From assembly GCF_937616625.2 (NCBI RefSeq), contig NC_065570.1, positions 2,800,001 to 2,864,000 on the forward strand: a stretch of DNA of 64,000 nucleotides, written 5' to 3'. A program made the translations under genes and the position numbers. The notes under the pieces were generated by a model. That model was not told the DNA's origin, made no database searches, and saw only the letters and a list, made by a program, of their open reading frames with translations. This document shows, piece after piece, positions 1-10,450 of this stretch (within the stretch, counting starts at the first letter, position 1; each line of letters starts with the position of its first letter). Source of the stretch: Mercurialis annua (lineage: Eukaryota > Streptophyta > Magnoliopsida > Malpighiales > Euphorbiaceae).

Positions 1-6
1 GAAGCG

Positions 7-2205
7 ATGCAAGGTGCTGTGAACCAAGCCGTGTCGAAATGTCTAGGCCAAATCAAGACTTTGGAAGAAAACCTCCAAGCCGAGATTGTTTCGTTGAAGG
101 AAGAGCTCGAGAGGGTCGTCAACGAGTTGAAGGAGACGAAGGATGAGCTCAAGATATGCAAGAAGGCAGTCGCTCAAGGGGAAAGCGTTGCCTTGCCGGC
201 CATAGTTTCAACTCCATCAAGGATGGACATTCCAAGGCCAAAGGCGTATAAGGGCACGAGGAATGCGAAGGAAGTGGACAACTTTATATGGAGCTTGGAG
301 CAATACTTCAAGGCTCTCGGTGTTGGAGAAAACACCAAGAAGATCGATAGCGCTACACTCTACCTTGAAGATACCGCGATGGTATGGTGGAGACGGAGAT
401 ATGGCGATATCGAGAGAGGGACTTGTACCATCAACACATGGAACGAGTTCAAGAAGGAGATAAAAAGGCAATTCTATCCGGAGAATGCCGAAGAGGAGGC
501 GAGAGCAAAGTTAAGGCGTCTCCAACAAAAGGGAAGCATTCGCGACTATGTGAAGGAATTTTCGGAGGTGCTATTAGAGATCCCCGACTACCCGGATAAA
601 GAAGCGTTGTTTGCCTTCAAGGATGGTCTTCAAAATTGGGTGAAGATGGAGCTTCAACGACATGGAGTCCAAGATCTTACTACCGCAATTTCCGTTGCCG
701 AGTCGCTAATTGAGTTCACAAGACCGGAGAAACACAAGTCTTATAAGGACAAGGAAGGCAACGAGGATGGAGAAGGATTCATCCAAGGTAAGCAAAGTTA
801 TCACAAGTTCAATAAGTTTGATAAGGGGAATAGCACGAGGGATGGTAAGAATGGAGAGAGACCAACCCTTAAATGCTTCTTTTGCGATGGGCCGCATAAG
901 GCAAGAGATTGTCCAAAGAAGGCGAAGCTCTCGGCCTTAATTGAACAAAGTGAAGAGGACGAGGATCGGCAACGAGAGGAGACCAAGATGGGGTCTTTGC
1001 AAATTCTTAATGCCATTAAAGCCAAGGTAGAAGAACCCAAGACCGATAGAAAGGGTCGATTGTTCTTGGAAGCAAGGGTCGGTGGCCAATTTGTGAAAGC
1101 ATTGGTAGACACCGGAGCTTCGAACAACTTCCTTCGAGTCGAGGAAGCGAAGGCGTTGGGAATCACTTATAATGGCGAGGGAGGATGGATTAAGGCAGTC
1201 AACTCGGAGCCGAAACCAATTTATGGCGTTGCTAGTGACGTGAAGGTGTGCCTAGGTGAGTGGTCGGGCCATGTTGATTTTTCAGTAGTACCTATGGATG
1301 ATTATCCAATCGTACTTGGAATCGAGTTCATGGATCGTGTAAAAGCCATGCCCGTTCCTTTTGCCAACACCATGTGGATTTTGGATGAAGGCAAGACATG
1401 TGTGATACCACTATCGAGAGAAAGGAGTGCTAAAGCCAAGAAGCTCTCGACCATGAAACTCATCGAAGGAGTAGAGGAGGCCGAACCATCATTCTTGGCG
1501 GCACTCAAGGAAGAGAGAGGACATTCCTTGCCAAAAGAGCAACAACCTATGGAAGTTTCTCATGTCCTCGAAGAGTTAAAGGACGTGAGGCCACTTGGGT
1601 TACCAAAGGAGCTTCCACCCAAGAGAGAGGTGGACAATGGAGTAGAAGTGGTGAAAGATGTGGTGCCTTCCGGACGGGAAGATGTGAAGAGGCAACATAA
1701 TAAGTTAGACTTTGTGATGCAATGCAAGTCGGGCAAGGCGAATCGAGGGATTGACGTGCTTAGTGGAGAAGCAAAGCAAACTATCATCACAATTCCGAGC
1801 TTTCCAATGGTGGACCGAGTCGAGAAGGGGCTCAAGCATGATCCAAAGGCCAAGAGTTTGAGGAAATTGGCAAGACAAGAGACGACGCGTCAATTCTGGC
1901 GTAGAGATGGAATGCTATCCACCAAAGGAGGTCGAGTGTATGTGCAGAAGCGGCAAGACTCGAAGAATGAAATCATCAAGGAGTGTTGCGACGCAACGAG
2001 AGCGAGTCCATTCAAGATCACAACGGGACGACAACCAAAGACTTCACACACTCCTTCGATGGAGCGAGAGGGGTCAAGCTCTACCGTGTCCAAGGTTGCT
2101 AAAGGATTGAACGAGAGTCCCGACAAAAGGCGGACAAATGGAACAAAGGCCGTAAAGAAGAAGAAACGATTCGATGCTCAAATTGCAGGAAGGCAATTGG
2201 ACTAA
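7..2205 (+). CDS. Ty3/gypsy gag-protease ORF with RT/RNase H and integrase core deleted in frame
   Basis: An open frame of 732 codons that probably continues upstream of the window. Residues about 90-240 form a retrotransposon gag domain with a WWRRRY core. A CX2CX3HX4C zinc knuckle uses C290, C293, H297 and C302. A retroviral-type aspartic protease follows with D368-T-G-A. After the protease the frame should enter RT. Instead, at about residue 545 it jumps to a stretch like the RNase H/integrase junction (KSGKANRG), then a piece like the region before the integrase zinc finger (RDGML, GGRVYV), then one like the end of the integrase core (SPFKITTGRQP). The RT catalytic core, RNase H core and integrase DDE residues are absent, yet no stop or frameshift occurs. 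I read it as a non-autonomous derivative that could still make Gag and protease. A chromovirus origin is likely but not certain. Confidence 0.85.
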   Translation: MQGAVNQAVSKCLGQIKTLEENLQAEIVSLKEELERVVNELKETKDELKICKKAVAQGESVALPAIVSTPSRMDIPRPKAYKGTRNAKEVDNFIWSLEQYFKALGVGENTKKIDSATLYLEDTAMVWWRRRYGDIERGTCTINTWNEFKKEIKRQFYPENAEEEARAKLRRLQQKGSIRDYVKEFSEVLLEIPDYPDKEALFAFKDGLQNWVKMELQRHGVQDLTTAISVAESLIEFTRPEKHKSYKDKEGNEDGEGFIQGKQSYHKFNKFDKGNSTRDGKNGERPTLKCFFCDGPHKARDCPKKAKLSALIEQSEEDEDRQREETKMGSLQILNAIKAKVEEPKTDRKGRLFLEARVGGQFVKALVDTGASNNFLRVEEAKALGITYNGEGGWIKAVNSEPKPIYGVASDVKVCLGEWSGHVDFSVVPMDDYPIVLGIEFMDRVKAMPVPFANTMWILDEGKTCVIPLSRERSAKAKKLSTMKLIEGVEEAEPSFLAALKEERGHSLPKEQQPMEVSHVLEELKDVRPLGLPKELPPKREVDNGVEVVKDVVPSGREDVKRQHNKLDFVMQCKSGKANRGIDVLSGEAKQTIITIPSFPMVDRVEKGLKHDPKAKSLRKLARQETTRQFWRRDGMLSTKGGRVYVQKRQDSKNEIIKECCDATRASPFKITTGRQPKTSHTPSMEREGSSSTVSKVAKGLNESPDKRRTNGTKAVKKKKRFDAQIAGRQLD

Positions 2206-2250
2206 TCGAAGCATGCTAGGAGGATGCGACGAGGACGTCTGCAAATTGAG

Positions 2251-2260
2251 TGGGGGAGAA
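2251..2260 (+). other. Polypurine tract of the first Ty3/gypsy element
   Basis: A purine-rich run (TGGGGGAGAA) sits directly before the TGTCAC start of the LTR, the expected position for plus-strand DNA priming. It fixes the orientation of the element as plus and confirms that the following LTR is the 3' copy. Confidence 0.75.
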
Positions 2261-2398
2261 TGTCACATGCCGTATAATTCTTCGCACGTGATGGAGGTTA
2301 TGACCCGAATTTTTTCAAAACACTCTCGGATCTCATGTTCCGGAATCCTCAGAAACATTCTAGAAACTTTATATCCCGGAATACTCTAGAATCCTTTA

Positions 2399-2498
2399 GA
2401 ACATTCTAGAATCCTCCGGAATACTCTAGAATCCTCCGGAACACCCTAGAATTTTCCGGAACATTCTAGAAGCTTCTTTACGAGACTATTCCAGAATT
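2399..2498 (+). promoter_or_regulatory. Heat shock element cluster in LTR U3
   Basis: GAA and TTC triplets alternate with exact 2-bp spacers. Positions 2399-2411 hold three units. Positions 2449-2476 hold six uninterrupted units (GAA at 2449, 2459 and 2469; TTC at 2454, 2464 and 2474). Another TTC-CA-GAA pair follows. Known heat-shock factors bind at least three such units. The array lies about 190 bp upstream of the TATA box. It appears to have grown from a tandem motif of CTAGAA/CCGGAA type. Confidence 0.7.
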
Positions 2499-2666
2499 AT
2501 CTAGAATTCTCTAGACTAATCTGGAATACCCTAGAACTCTCTAGAAGGTAATAGATGTATATAGTAGCTTCTTACATTGTGTAGAATAGTAAAGATGGTT
2601 CTAGAAGATAGAATAAGAACCATTGGATCAAATAGATCCTAGCTATCCATTAAGGAGGTGGAGGAC

Positions 2667-2675
2667 TATATATAG
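2667..2675 (+). promoter_or_regulatory. LTR TATA box
   Basis: TATATATAG lies in the middle of the LTR, downstream of the heat-shock-like array and upstream of the probable R region. It is the only strong TATA motif in this LTR. Confidence 0.6.
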
Positions 2676-2903
2676 CCTCAAAACCTCATTTGTAAAGTAT
2701 CCTAGAAATCTTTGTGAATTCAAGAGTTGTGTAATCAAGCTTTCATAAAGTAATACAAGCTTACATACGTTCTAGCCATCTTACGATCTTTACTTCCGCT
2801 TAAGTGTGTTTAAACACTTCGAGAGAGGCTGACTAGTAACTTGTTCGAGAAAAGTTCACTAGTGCCGCACGGATCTTTGGTTAGAAAATCCAAGCCCGTG
2901 ACA

Positions 2904-4660
2904 CTCCACATGGAAGAGGTCAATTTGTGTACCCATTTCTCTAACCCAATGGTTCCCCAATTTTACACGTGTCACCCTGCCCACGTGTCACTGTTATCAT
3001 AAATACAATATTATCAAATGCTAATCTCAATTTCCCAAAATTAAACCGACATATCAACTTCTAGTGTCGGCTTTTCAAGCTTATTACCAACATGTGGACA
3101 TCAAATTTCTCAAGATTGTCTCCTAAATCAACGGCCAATATCACATCTCAAACATGACCCAATCTCAACCGTTCGATTCCTGGTTTCGAGTCAAACATGA
3201 AAACTGTAGTATCCCATGCGGGGACCTTACGGTTCGCTCGTGCGGTTAACGTGTGAGTTGTAAAATTGACCACTAACTACTGTAAAAGTACTGTGTCAGG
3301 GTCTGGACCGGGTTTGGTCAGGTTTTGTGGGGTCAAATTGCAATCAGGCAGGACTGTGGTTCGTGCTTGGGTCTGAGCTCATGGGCTCACGTGAAAGGAT
3401 CTTTTTTACTTAGTTGAGTATCAATTTTAATCTTTTATAAAAATTGGGTATTATTATGTCACTTTCTCTTCTTTTGAGGATGTTTAAAATTAGCTTTAGT
3501 AGGAAAAATCCTTGACCGTCTTGAACTTGGGCTTGCAGGCCTATAGCTCTATTTAGTGCCTAAAAGATACAAATATTACTATTATAATGGGAAATTGACC
3601 AAAAATTGAGGGAGTGGGGCGAGTCTGATAGGGTTTTATGTGTCTTTTTGCTTCATGAAGAAGACTGTCTTTAACATTTTTCACTTGTCTCTATAACTGA
3701 TCATTGGGTCGGGTATCCGGCCCGCCCATATTATGCCCGTTTAAATCGAACTCGAGCACTAAATTTTATATGAAATTTGGTTTGAACTGAGTTGGTTAAT
3801 TGTATATTTGTTTTAGTTATTATACACATAAGTCAAAAAAGTATATTCCAAACTCTCACAAATTCAATTAATAAACTCTAATAGATAATAAGATATAAAC
3901 TCGAATGAATTTCAAACTTGATTCATATTTTGAATATAAAAATTATGCCAAGTGAATTCGGTTCGAATCCTCTCAATTCGGGTCCATGACGAGGTGTTGC
4001 TACCCGGTTGTGATAGTATGAGCAAAACTAAAACATGTACTTGTAAGAAGTAACAAGACCATTTGTGTTTAGGTATGTCTCAATCTAACTGAACAAGATT
4101 ATATCAACAGTACTTGTTAGAAACCCAAGAGTGGTTTTGCTTGCAATTAGTATTATTTCTGGATTAAATTGAACAAGAAGTTGATTAAGATGTGTCAAAA
4201 ACTTACAAAATATGGTATATAATGATGACCAGTTTTGGTATTTTCGGATAAAAAAACATCATCAAATTTGCATCAGACAGGCAGCTAAATGGCTTAAGCA
4301 GTTCGTGTACTATTACGTATTATTATGGGCAACAATATGTAATCATGCAGTTTTCTTATTACAACTTATCCTAGTTAATGAGGTTATCAAAAGTTGTAGA
4401 GAAAATCACAAAAATACCAAAAAAAAGATTTTCCTTTTCATAAGATACAACCTCTTTACCATTTATTTCAACCGTGCCATATTTGTCAAAAAGTTTTCAC
4501 CAATACCAGTTTTAATGCCTACTGTGCTCCTTAACTCTTTATTATCAACTGTGCACATGAGCAGTAAAGAAGAGACCCGCGTGAGCAGGTCTTTCCTTTA
4601 AATGAGTGCACATGCTCGCTATCTTTAATTTTATTTTTTTATAAGATAAACATATTTTAA
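2904..4660. other. Gene-free interval, no recognised feature
   Basis: Mixed AT-rich sequence with two ACGTGTCA G-box-like motifs near 2966-2990 and short GC-richer stretches around 3700 and 3960. The open frames here are short or lack recognisable domains, including 129 codons at 4212-4601. No terminal repeats, RNA genes or coding signals were recognised. Confidence 0.5.
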
Positions 4661-4671
4661 TCTATACTATA

Positions 4672-4672
<1 letters not shown>

Positions 4673-4702
<30 letters not shown>
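4673..4702. repeat. (ATCT)n microsatellite
   Basis: About seven tandem tetranucleotides lie just inside the 5' end of Helitron-like element H1. They probably expanded from the TCTATA-rich terminus. Confidence 0.9.
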
Positions 4703-4913
4703 AACTATCTTATATGTGGGAAGGGGGGGGGGGACAGGCAAATTTATGCTATTAGCCTTTAATAATTAAAAAAATTACGAAGTTAAGTATAAATCTGATT
4801 CTAATATAAAATGAATATATAAGTGAATAGGATTATAACTCTAATTAAGAACATTCAAGGAATAATATTCCAACTCTAATACAAATCATATAAATTAGAT
4901 AGGAGTCTAATTC

Positions 4914-5043
4914 TAATAAAGTAGTTTTAATAGAAAATTTATTCATCGTTTTCTTAAAATAAGTGTTATAGTAATTGTTAATAAAGTAGTTTAAATAGAA
5001 AATTTATTCATCGTTTTCTTAAAATAAGTGTTATAGTAATTGT
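4914..5043. repeat. 65-bp tandem duplication inside H1
   Basis: Two adjacent 65-bp copies (4914-4978 and 4979-5043) differ only at the motif GTTTTAA versus GTTTAAA. The high identity implies a recent local duplication. Confidence 0.95.
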
Positions 5044-6449
5044 TTTGAAAAATAGGACGAGCTTGATCAAATTTGTGAGCAATTTATGGTTTGCATGAGC
5101 AAGTATTATAATTGTTAATTTCCATATTATATGTTTATAAGCAAGCATTTTATTAGGTTCAGTTTTGGCTTATTTCCATGTATTAATTTGTCGTTTGAGA
5201 GGTATGCACATGTACGGTATATGAACTCGACCGACCAACTATTATCTAATTTCTAGGTTAAAACTAATAGCAATGCATGTTGTTGGATTTTACACATAAT
5301 CCAATTTTTGCTTTGATGTTATGGGAAACGAGGTGTTCAAATTTTGGGTATCTATAAGTCATTATGTAGCAACAGTCATTCTCATTATGCTCTCCTACAT
5401 ACTCAGACATGTTATGATAAAGTTCTGTTTATACATTAATAATCGACTATTAATTCAGATTCTAAGGAAGTTCGTTGGTTAAAATTACTGGGTTATTTTT
5501 AAATTTTGTTTTTTATATATATTTTTCAGAAATTTAAAGTGTTTTTTTAATATTTGTATTTTTTAAAATATTATTTGTTTTAATAATTTAAGTAACATTT
5601 AAACGATAAATAGTTTATGCGAAGATTGTTTTTGTCTTTTTTTATAATTGTTATAATAATTTATTAAAAATAAGAATTATATTTAATTAATATTTATATA
5701 TAACGGGTTATAAAAATATCATTCAATATGCTATGATTCAAAATAATACATAGAACGGGTCATATAATATCACTCACATGCTATAATTTGAGAATAAAAA
5801 CTAATTTATAATAAACTAGAATATTATATTTAATAACTAATTATGATTTAATATTTTTTATAAAAAAATATAATATTATATTTAATATACTTGATCACGT
5901 ACTACAATTTTAATTTGAATAACTTTTTTTAATAATAATATTTAATATAAATAACGAATCATATAAATATCTTAATTAGGGGGGACATATAATATACAAT
6001 ATTAGCATTTAATAATTAAAAAATTATATAGTTAAATATATAATCTAATTCTGATACATAAAATAAGAGTAAAGATAAAAATTTAAATTTAATAAAAATA
6101 TATATATAATTATAAATTAAGAAAGAGTTTAAAGAACATCTAATTGTTAGTTGAGTTTATCAATAGAATTAGTTTCCTATTTAATGTTAAACAAATGTCT
6201 CTGGCTAATTTAAAGAGAACCAACACTAAAATAATGCTAAATAAAGATCATAAACTACGATTCTCAGTTATCTATGTGGGGACAATTATAGTTTTGCTCA
6301 AACTCATATTTTCTTTTAGGAACAATTATAGTTTATTTTAATATATATATATATATATATATATCACATTAAACAATTCAAATAAATTTTAATATAATAA
6401 CGGATCATATGAATACCGCTCACGTGCGTAGCACGTGGCGAAAAACTAG

Positions 6450-7175
6450 TACTATATATAAAAGCACGGATGGGGGGGGGGGGGACAGGCAAATTTACCG
6501 AGATGCCTTTTTTAATTTATAACTAAATGATGACTTAATCAAAGGTTTTTTTGTCATTGTAAATTAGGAAATTTATCTCATTATTAAATATTAAATACAA
6601 TTAAAATCAGAATTTGATTTGAATTAGGAGTTGATATGTAGTTTCTAATTTGAGTTCTAATTGCAGACGATAAACTCAATTGAATTAAGCAATGGCTGAG
6701 TTTGATTTGGATAAGGATTCATACAAATTTAATTTACTCTAATCTAAATTAAGAAAATTAGAATTATTAAAATCAGTTTGCATAAACAAATTCACGGCTA
6801 CATATAACTTATTTACACCTATCAATTATTGGAGAAATTTTGTGAAATGGCCCCTAATACAAAGATGGATCCGTGAATAAATTGTTAGCAATAAAAACTA
6901 TATCTTTGACAATAATAATATATTAGTCAACTATTCTAATTTCACTTATAACATTAAATTAAAAATCTAACTTTAATAGTAATTGAACTTTTAATATTCT
7001 CTTACTATATTTTGATAATTTTTATTTGAATTTTTCATTATAATTTGAGCCTGAAAAATTATAATAAAATAAAAAAATTATTCAATTTCTTTTTTAAATC
7101 TATTTCTATAAAACGTAATAATAAATTGACGAATCGCATCACGAGTCACGTGCGTAGCACGTAATGCAAAACTAG
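6450..7175 (+). mobile_element. Helitron-like element H2, head-to-tail with H1
   Basis: Starts TACTATATATAAAAGCACGGAT plus a run of 13 G, directly abutting the CTAG of H1; the expected leading TCTA is fused with the H1 end. The 3' end is CTAG at 7172-7175 followed by T, with a 6-bp-stem hairpin (ACGTGC, GTA, GCACGT; 7148-7162) upstream. It carries no protein-coding capacity. Confidence 0.7.
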
Positions 7176-7287
7176 TTTAAAAAAAGTTCAAATACATTTT
7201 AATTTATAAATTAAATACATTAAATTTTAAATAAAATTTTAAAAAATAAAACTTTATAAATTATTTATCGGATTCATTGTTAATACA

Positions 7288-7882
7288 TGATGGATACCGA
7301 ATCCTATAGTAAATATAATGGAGCCGAGTCACAGGAGATCCACTCTCAGGTGATACCAGACTCCCCCTGAAGATCCGAAGATATGAAGGAGATGCCGAAT
7401 CCCTTAAGATTCGGTGATATGCCAATAAAGACCGAATCCCACATGATCCGCCCAAAGTGCGTTAGGTCCGGGATTCGGGTAATCGACTAAGAATGGAAGT
7501 ATTGTCTTATTCGGACACAAACACTATATATGGAAGGATAAGCTCTACTTTAGGAAGATAAGACTATTTAGGAAGACGTTCCTAAATAGGACTCTTATCA
7601 GATTAAGGTAGATCACGACAAATCAGGAGAATCCCTACGATATTGCCGAATCCCTACAAAGTAGGATTCACCTGCCTAATACGACTCTACAAGGTATATT
7701 CGACTACTATAAAAGGAGCACGAGGTATGCCTAAAATCACAATTACATTCATATACACAAAACGCTGCTCAAAGCTCTAAACTGACTTTAGCATCGGAGA
7801 GTTAATCGGACAACCACCGTCCGGTTAGCTTCTACCTTATTTTACAGGTCTTATTCACCGGTTCAGAAGGCAGACTCCATCA
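7288..7882 (+). repeat. 5' LTR of the Tat-like element
   Basis: TGATGG...CCATCA, matched by 27661-28255. A TATA box (TATAAAA, 7708-7714) lies in the 3' third, which places the transcription start near 7740. Flanked on the left by the ATACA target duplication. Confidence 0.95.
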
Positions 7883-7884
7883 AT

Positions 7885-7902
7885 TGGCGCCGTCTGTGGG
7901 AA
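7885..7902 (+). other. Primer binding site of the Tat-like element
   Basis: TGGCGCCGTCTGTGGGAA lies 2 bp after the 5' LTR, a sequence typical of plant Ty3/gypsy primer binding sites. I do not assign the tRNA. Confidence 0.8.
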
Positions 7903-7967
7903 AGGCTTAACTAAACTTCAAAAAGAAGGAACTTTTCTGAACTCAAAAACAAATTTCATTGAAGAAA

Positions 7968-9995
7968 ATGACTTCTGAAAGAGTGAACCTGAAGGACAAA
8001 CAACCAATGGACCCAAAAAAAACTCCGGAGATAATCAACGTGACGGAAGACGGGCTTCACAACTCTGGGGAGAAAAACAATACCGGAGGGCCGTCTTTTT
8101 CAACACCTCAATACCAAACTAATCCGATGAGGGGAAGCAACCCAATTGCTTTCAATCTGGGCACTGAAGAACAACAAGCACCAAGCGTAGCAGCACAAGA
8201 TTCGTACAACGAAATGCTAAAAAAGGTACTAGAATCGGTACAAGCAAATCTGGACAGATTGGCTAGCGAAGCCAAAAGAACGAATGATAGGCACGAAGAA
8301 ACCATGAAAATACTAAGGGAAAACTTCAGCCCTACAGCTCCCAGAAGAAGAGGAAGAACAGAAAACGCAAACCCAAGCCGTCGAGAGACAAGAGCAGAAA
8401 ACAATAAAAGCAATGAACCCCGAACCAGAGGGAATGGAGAAAGAAACGAAGCAAGAAACCAACGAGAAAATAGAACAAGCGATGAGGAAAGTCCGAATAG
8501 AGATAAATCTAACGAGGAATCACCAGAGACACCCAGAAACGAGCATAACCAGGAGGACGCCCGAAGTGGTTTGAATTCAAAAAGAGACGAACGGAGAGAG
8601 AAGGAAAAACAAGACGCCCCGCCAAAAAGCAAGCGACAGGAGAAAGATGCAGGGAAAGAACAAACTAAGAAAAAACACCAAGAAGGAGAGGGCGAATCGT
8701 CAGAAACACCCCAAAAAAGCAAGGCCACGTATGTAATAGAGGAAGATTTGGAAGAAAAGATCGCCAAAGCACTCAAAAAACTAAAATCTGAAGAGTTGGA
8801 CATAGACGATCTCAGGTTGAAAGGATCCCCCCTCTCGCCCGAGATCATGGAGGAAACCATCCCACACAGCATGAAGCTACCGATCCTGCCAACTTTCAAT
8901 GGGGAAGGAGACCCTCGAGACCATACATCTAGATTCACAGCGACCATGGGGCTACTCAGCATATCAGACGCCATTCTCTGCAGGGTTTCCCCTACCACAC
9001 TCACGGGCACGGCCCAGAGATGGTATAACAAATTAAAACCAGGCTCAATCAAAAGCTTCGCTTCGCTCTCAACAGAGTTCCTCAATAGATATCTCACAAA
9101 CATCCCAGCAAAAACCACTACTAGCATCCTAAGATCCTGCATCCAAGAAGAAGGAGAAACCCTACGAAGCTACATCGAACGATTCAACAAGCAAGCTATG
9201 AAGATTGACAACCTGAACGTCGACATGGCGACAGAAGCATTGCGAGAAGGGACGCGATTCGGAAAACTGGTGGACAAGCTACTAGTCAATAAGCCCACGA
9301 CTTTCTCGAACTTAATGGGCATAGCCCAGAAATACTTCGAGCTAGACGAAGGGCGAAGGGCGATCCGTGGAAAGGAAGCAAAAGGAAAAGAGTCAAAAGA
9401 GAAATCCAGAGAAAAGACCAAGTCCAAACCAGATGACAGAAGAGGAAGGACAGAGGAGAACAGACGATTCGCCCCCCAGACAAGATATGAACCGAGATAT
9501 GATCCCAGAGATGACGAGAATAACTTCACTCCGCTAAACACCAGCAGAACTAATGTCCTCATGTGGATCAAAGAAAATGTCAAAAATGTGGTATGGCCAC
9601 CAAAGATGAAAGCAGAGATAAGAGACACCAGAAAATACTGCAAATTTCACGACGACTACGGACATGAAACGGATAGCTGTAGAGACTTAAAGGTCGAGAT
9701 CGAAAGGATGATCGACACAGGCGAGCTGAGGAAATTTGTGGCCCGAAAAGAGAAGAGCAATGACAAAGGAGAAAAAAGAAGCAGAGAAGACAAGCCAAAA
9801 GAGAAAGAAGACGAACGCCCATCCAAAATAATGGGAACCATACACATGATTAATGGAGGAGGACATAGCAGCTCCACGATCAGGAGAAAGCAGAGGAAAG
9901 AAGTGATGAACATAAGAGAAACTCACATGCCACCGGTGATCTTTGATGTAGAAGACTATGAATACGTCAAAGCACCCACAACGATGCTTTGGTAG
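7968..9995 (+). CDS. Gag protein of the Tat-like element
   Basis: About 675 residues from the first ATG of the frame. The N-terminal third is very charged and low-complexity (R/E/K/N-rich). A retrotransposon gag domain follows around residues 300-460 (contains FNGEGDPRDH, QRWYNKL, LRSYIERFNKQ). A cysteine/histidine motif KYCKFHDDYGHETDSC, typical of Tat-lineage Gag, lies near residue 560. Gag would form the virus-like particle in the cytoplasm. The frame ends at TAG 9993-9995. Sequence resembling the usual Gag-protease junction continues in another frame, so a one-base change probably broke an originally continuous gag-pro frame. Confidence 0.85.
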   Translation: MTSERVNLKDKQPMDPKKTPEIINVTEDGLHNSGEKNNTGGPSFSTPQYQTNPMRGSNPIAFNLGTEEQQAPSVAAQDSYNEMLKKVLESVQANLDRLASEAKRTNDRHEETMKILRENFSPTAPRRRGRTENANPSRRETRAENNKSNEPRTRGNGERNEARNQRENRTSDEESPNRDKSNEESPETPRNEHNQEDARSGLNSKRDERREKEKQDAPPKSKRQEKDAGKEQTKKKHQEGEGESSETPQKSKATYVIEEDLEEKIAKALKKLKSEELDIDDLRLKGSPLSPEIMEETIPHSMKLPILPTFNGEGDPRDHTSRFTATMGLLSISDAILCRVSPTTLTGTAQRWYNKLKPGSIKSFASLSTEFLNRYLTNIPAKTTTSILRSCIQEEGETLRSYIERFNKQAMKIDNLNVDMATEALREGTRFGKLVDKLLVNKPTTFSNLMGIAQKYFELDEGRRAIRGKEAKGKESKEKSREKTKSKPDDRRGRTEENRRFAPQTRYEPRYDPRDDENNFTPLNTSRTNVLMWIKENVKNVVWPPKMKAEIRDTRKYCKFHDDYGHETDSCRDLKVEIERMIDTGELRKFVARKEKSNDKGEKRSREDKPKEKEDERPSKIMGTIHMINGGGHSSSTIRRKQRKEVMNIRETHMPPVIFDVEDYEYVKAPTTMLW

Positions 9996-10021
9996 TAACT
10001 ACTATCATTGAAAATTAGAAC

Positions 10022-10450
10022 ATGGAGCGAATCCTAATCGACGAAGGAAGCGCGGTAAACCTTATGACAAACGCAGCATACAAAATGCTTAGAGGAACGG
10101 CGTCAAGGCTACGCCGAGTCCCAATTCCGCTATCAGGACTCGGTGGCCCCTCCATAACTCCACTGGGAGCAGTCACCTTGGAAGTAATAATCGGCCCAGA
10201 AAGAGGAATCAACAAGAAATTCATGTCATTATTTAACATAGTAGACATGGAATTAACATACAACGCCATCCTAGGAAGACCATTCCTCCATGATTCGGCG
10301 GCAGTGACTAGCATAAGAGCGCTGGCAATGAAAGTACCAACTGAAAAAGGAGTAGTGACGCTGAGAGGAGACCAAGGAATAGCCAAGAAATGCTATGACG
10401 AGTCAGTAGTGGATCTCCAAGAGAACAAGACCGAAAAGAAGGAAGAATAG
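10022..10450 (+). pseudogene. Aspartic protease region of the Tat-like element
   Basis: A 142-residue frame begins with the protease active-site segment ILIDEGSAVNLM (D-x-G-S, as seen in Tat-lineage proteases) and contains the downstream YNAILGRPFLH motif. It is shifted relative to gag and has a TAG just before its ATG (10015-10017), so translation as part of Gag-Pro would need recoding. It stops at 10448-10450, where RT should begin, and no RT sequence follows. Confidence 0.75.

Larger units (their letters stand above)
2261..2903 (+). repeat. 3' LTR of the first Ty3/gypsy element
   Basis: The 643-bp LTR begins TGTCAC and ends GTGACA, a perfect 6-bp terminal inverted repeat with TG...CA ends, right after the polypurine tract. 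The left LTR lies outside the window, so the target duplication (expected partner CTCCA at 2904-2908) and age cannot be read. The U3 part contains a heat-shock-like array and a TATA box at 2667-2675. Confidence 0.85.
4661..6449 (+). mobile_element. Helitron-like element H1
   Basis: The 5' end is TCTATACTATATAT preceded by A. The 3' end is CTAG (6446-6449) followed by T, with a perfect 7-bp-stem hairpin (CACGTGC, loop GTA, GCACGTG, 6421-6437) 8 bp before CTAG. These are the classical Helitron hallmarks: TC start, CTRR end, subterminal hairpin, insertion between A and T. A long G run (4721-4732) follows the 5' end as in the sister copies. No Rep/helicase ORF is present, so it is non-autonomous. 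At 1.8 kb it is longer than its sisters and contains several decayed copies of its own 3' subterminal region. Confidence 0.7.

Noticed and set aside
2449..2476. Restriction-site-like palindromes as a cloning artefact
   Set aside because: The motifs form part of a longer diverged tandem region inside a bona fide LTR with matching termini.
4212..4601. 129-codon frame in gene-free DNA
   Set aside because: No recognisable domain, AT-driven composition, no promoter or splice context.
8108..9142. 344-codon minus-strand frame
   Set aside because: It is the antisense shadow of the Lys/Glu/Arg-rich gag of the Tat-like element; Ser/Leu-rich low complexity and no domain.
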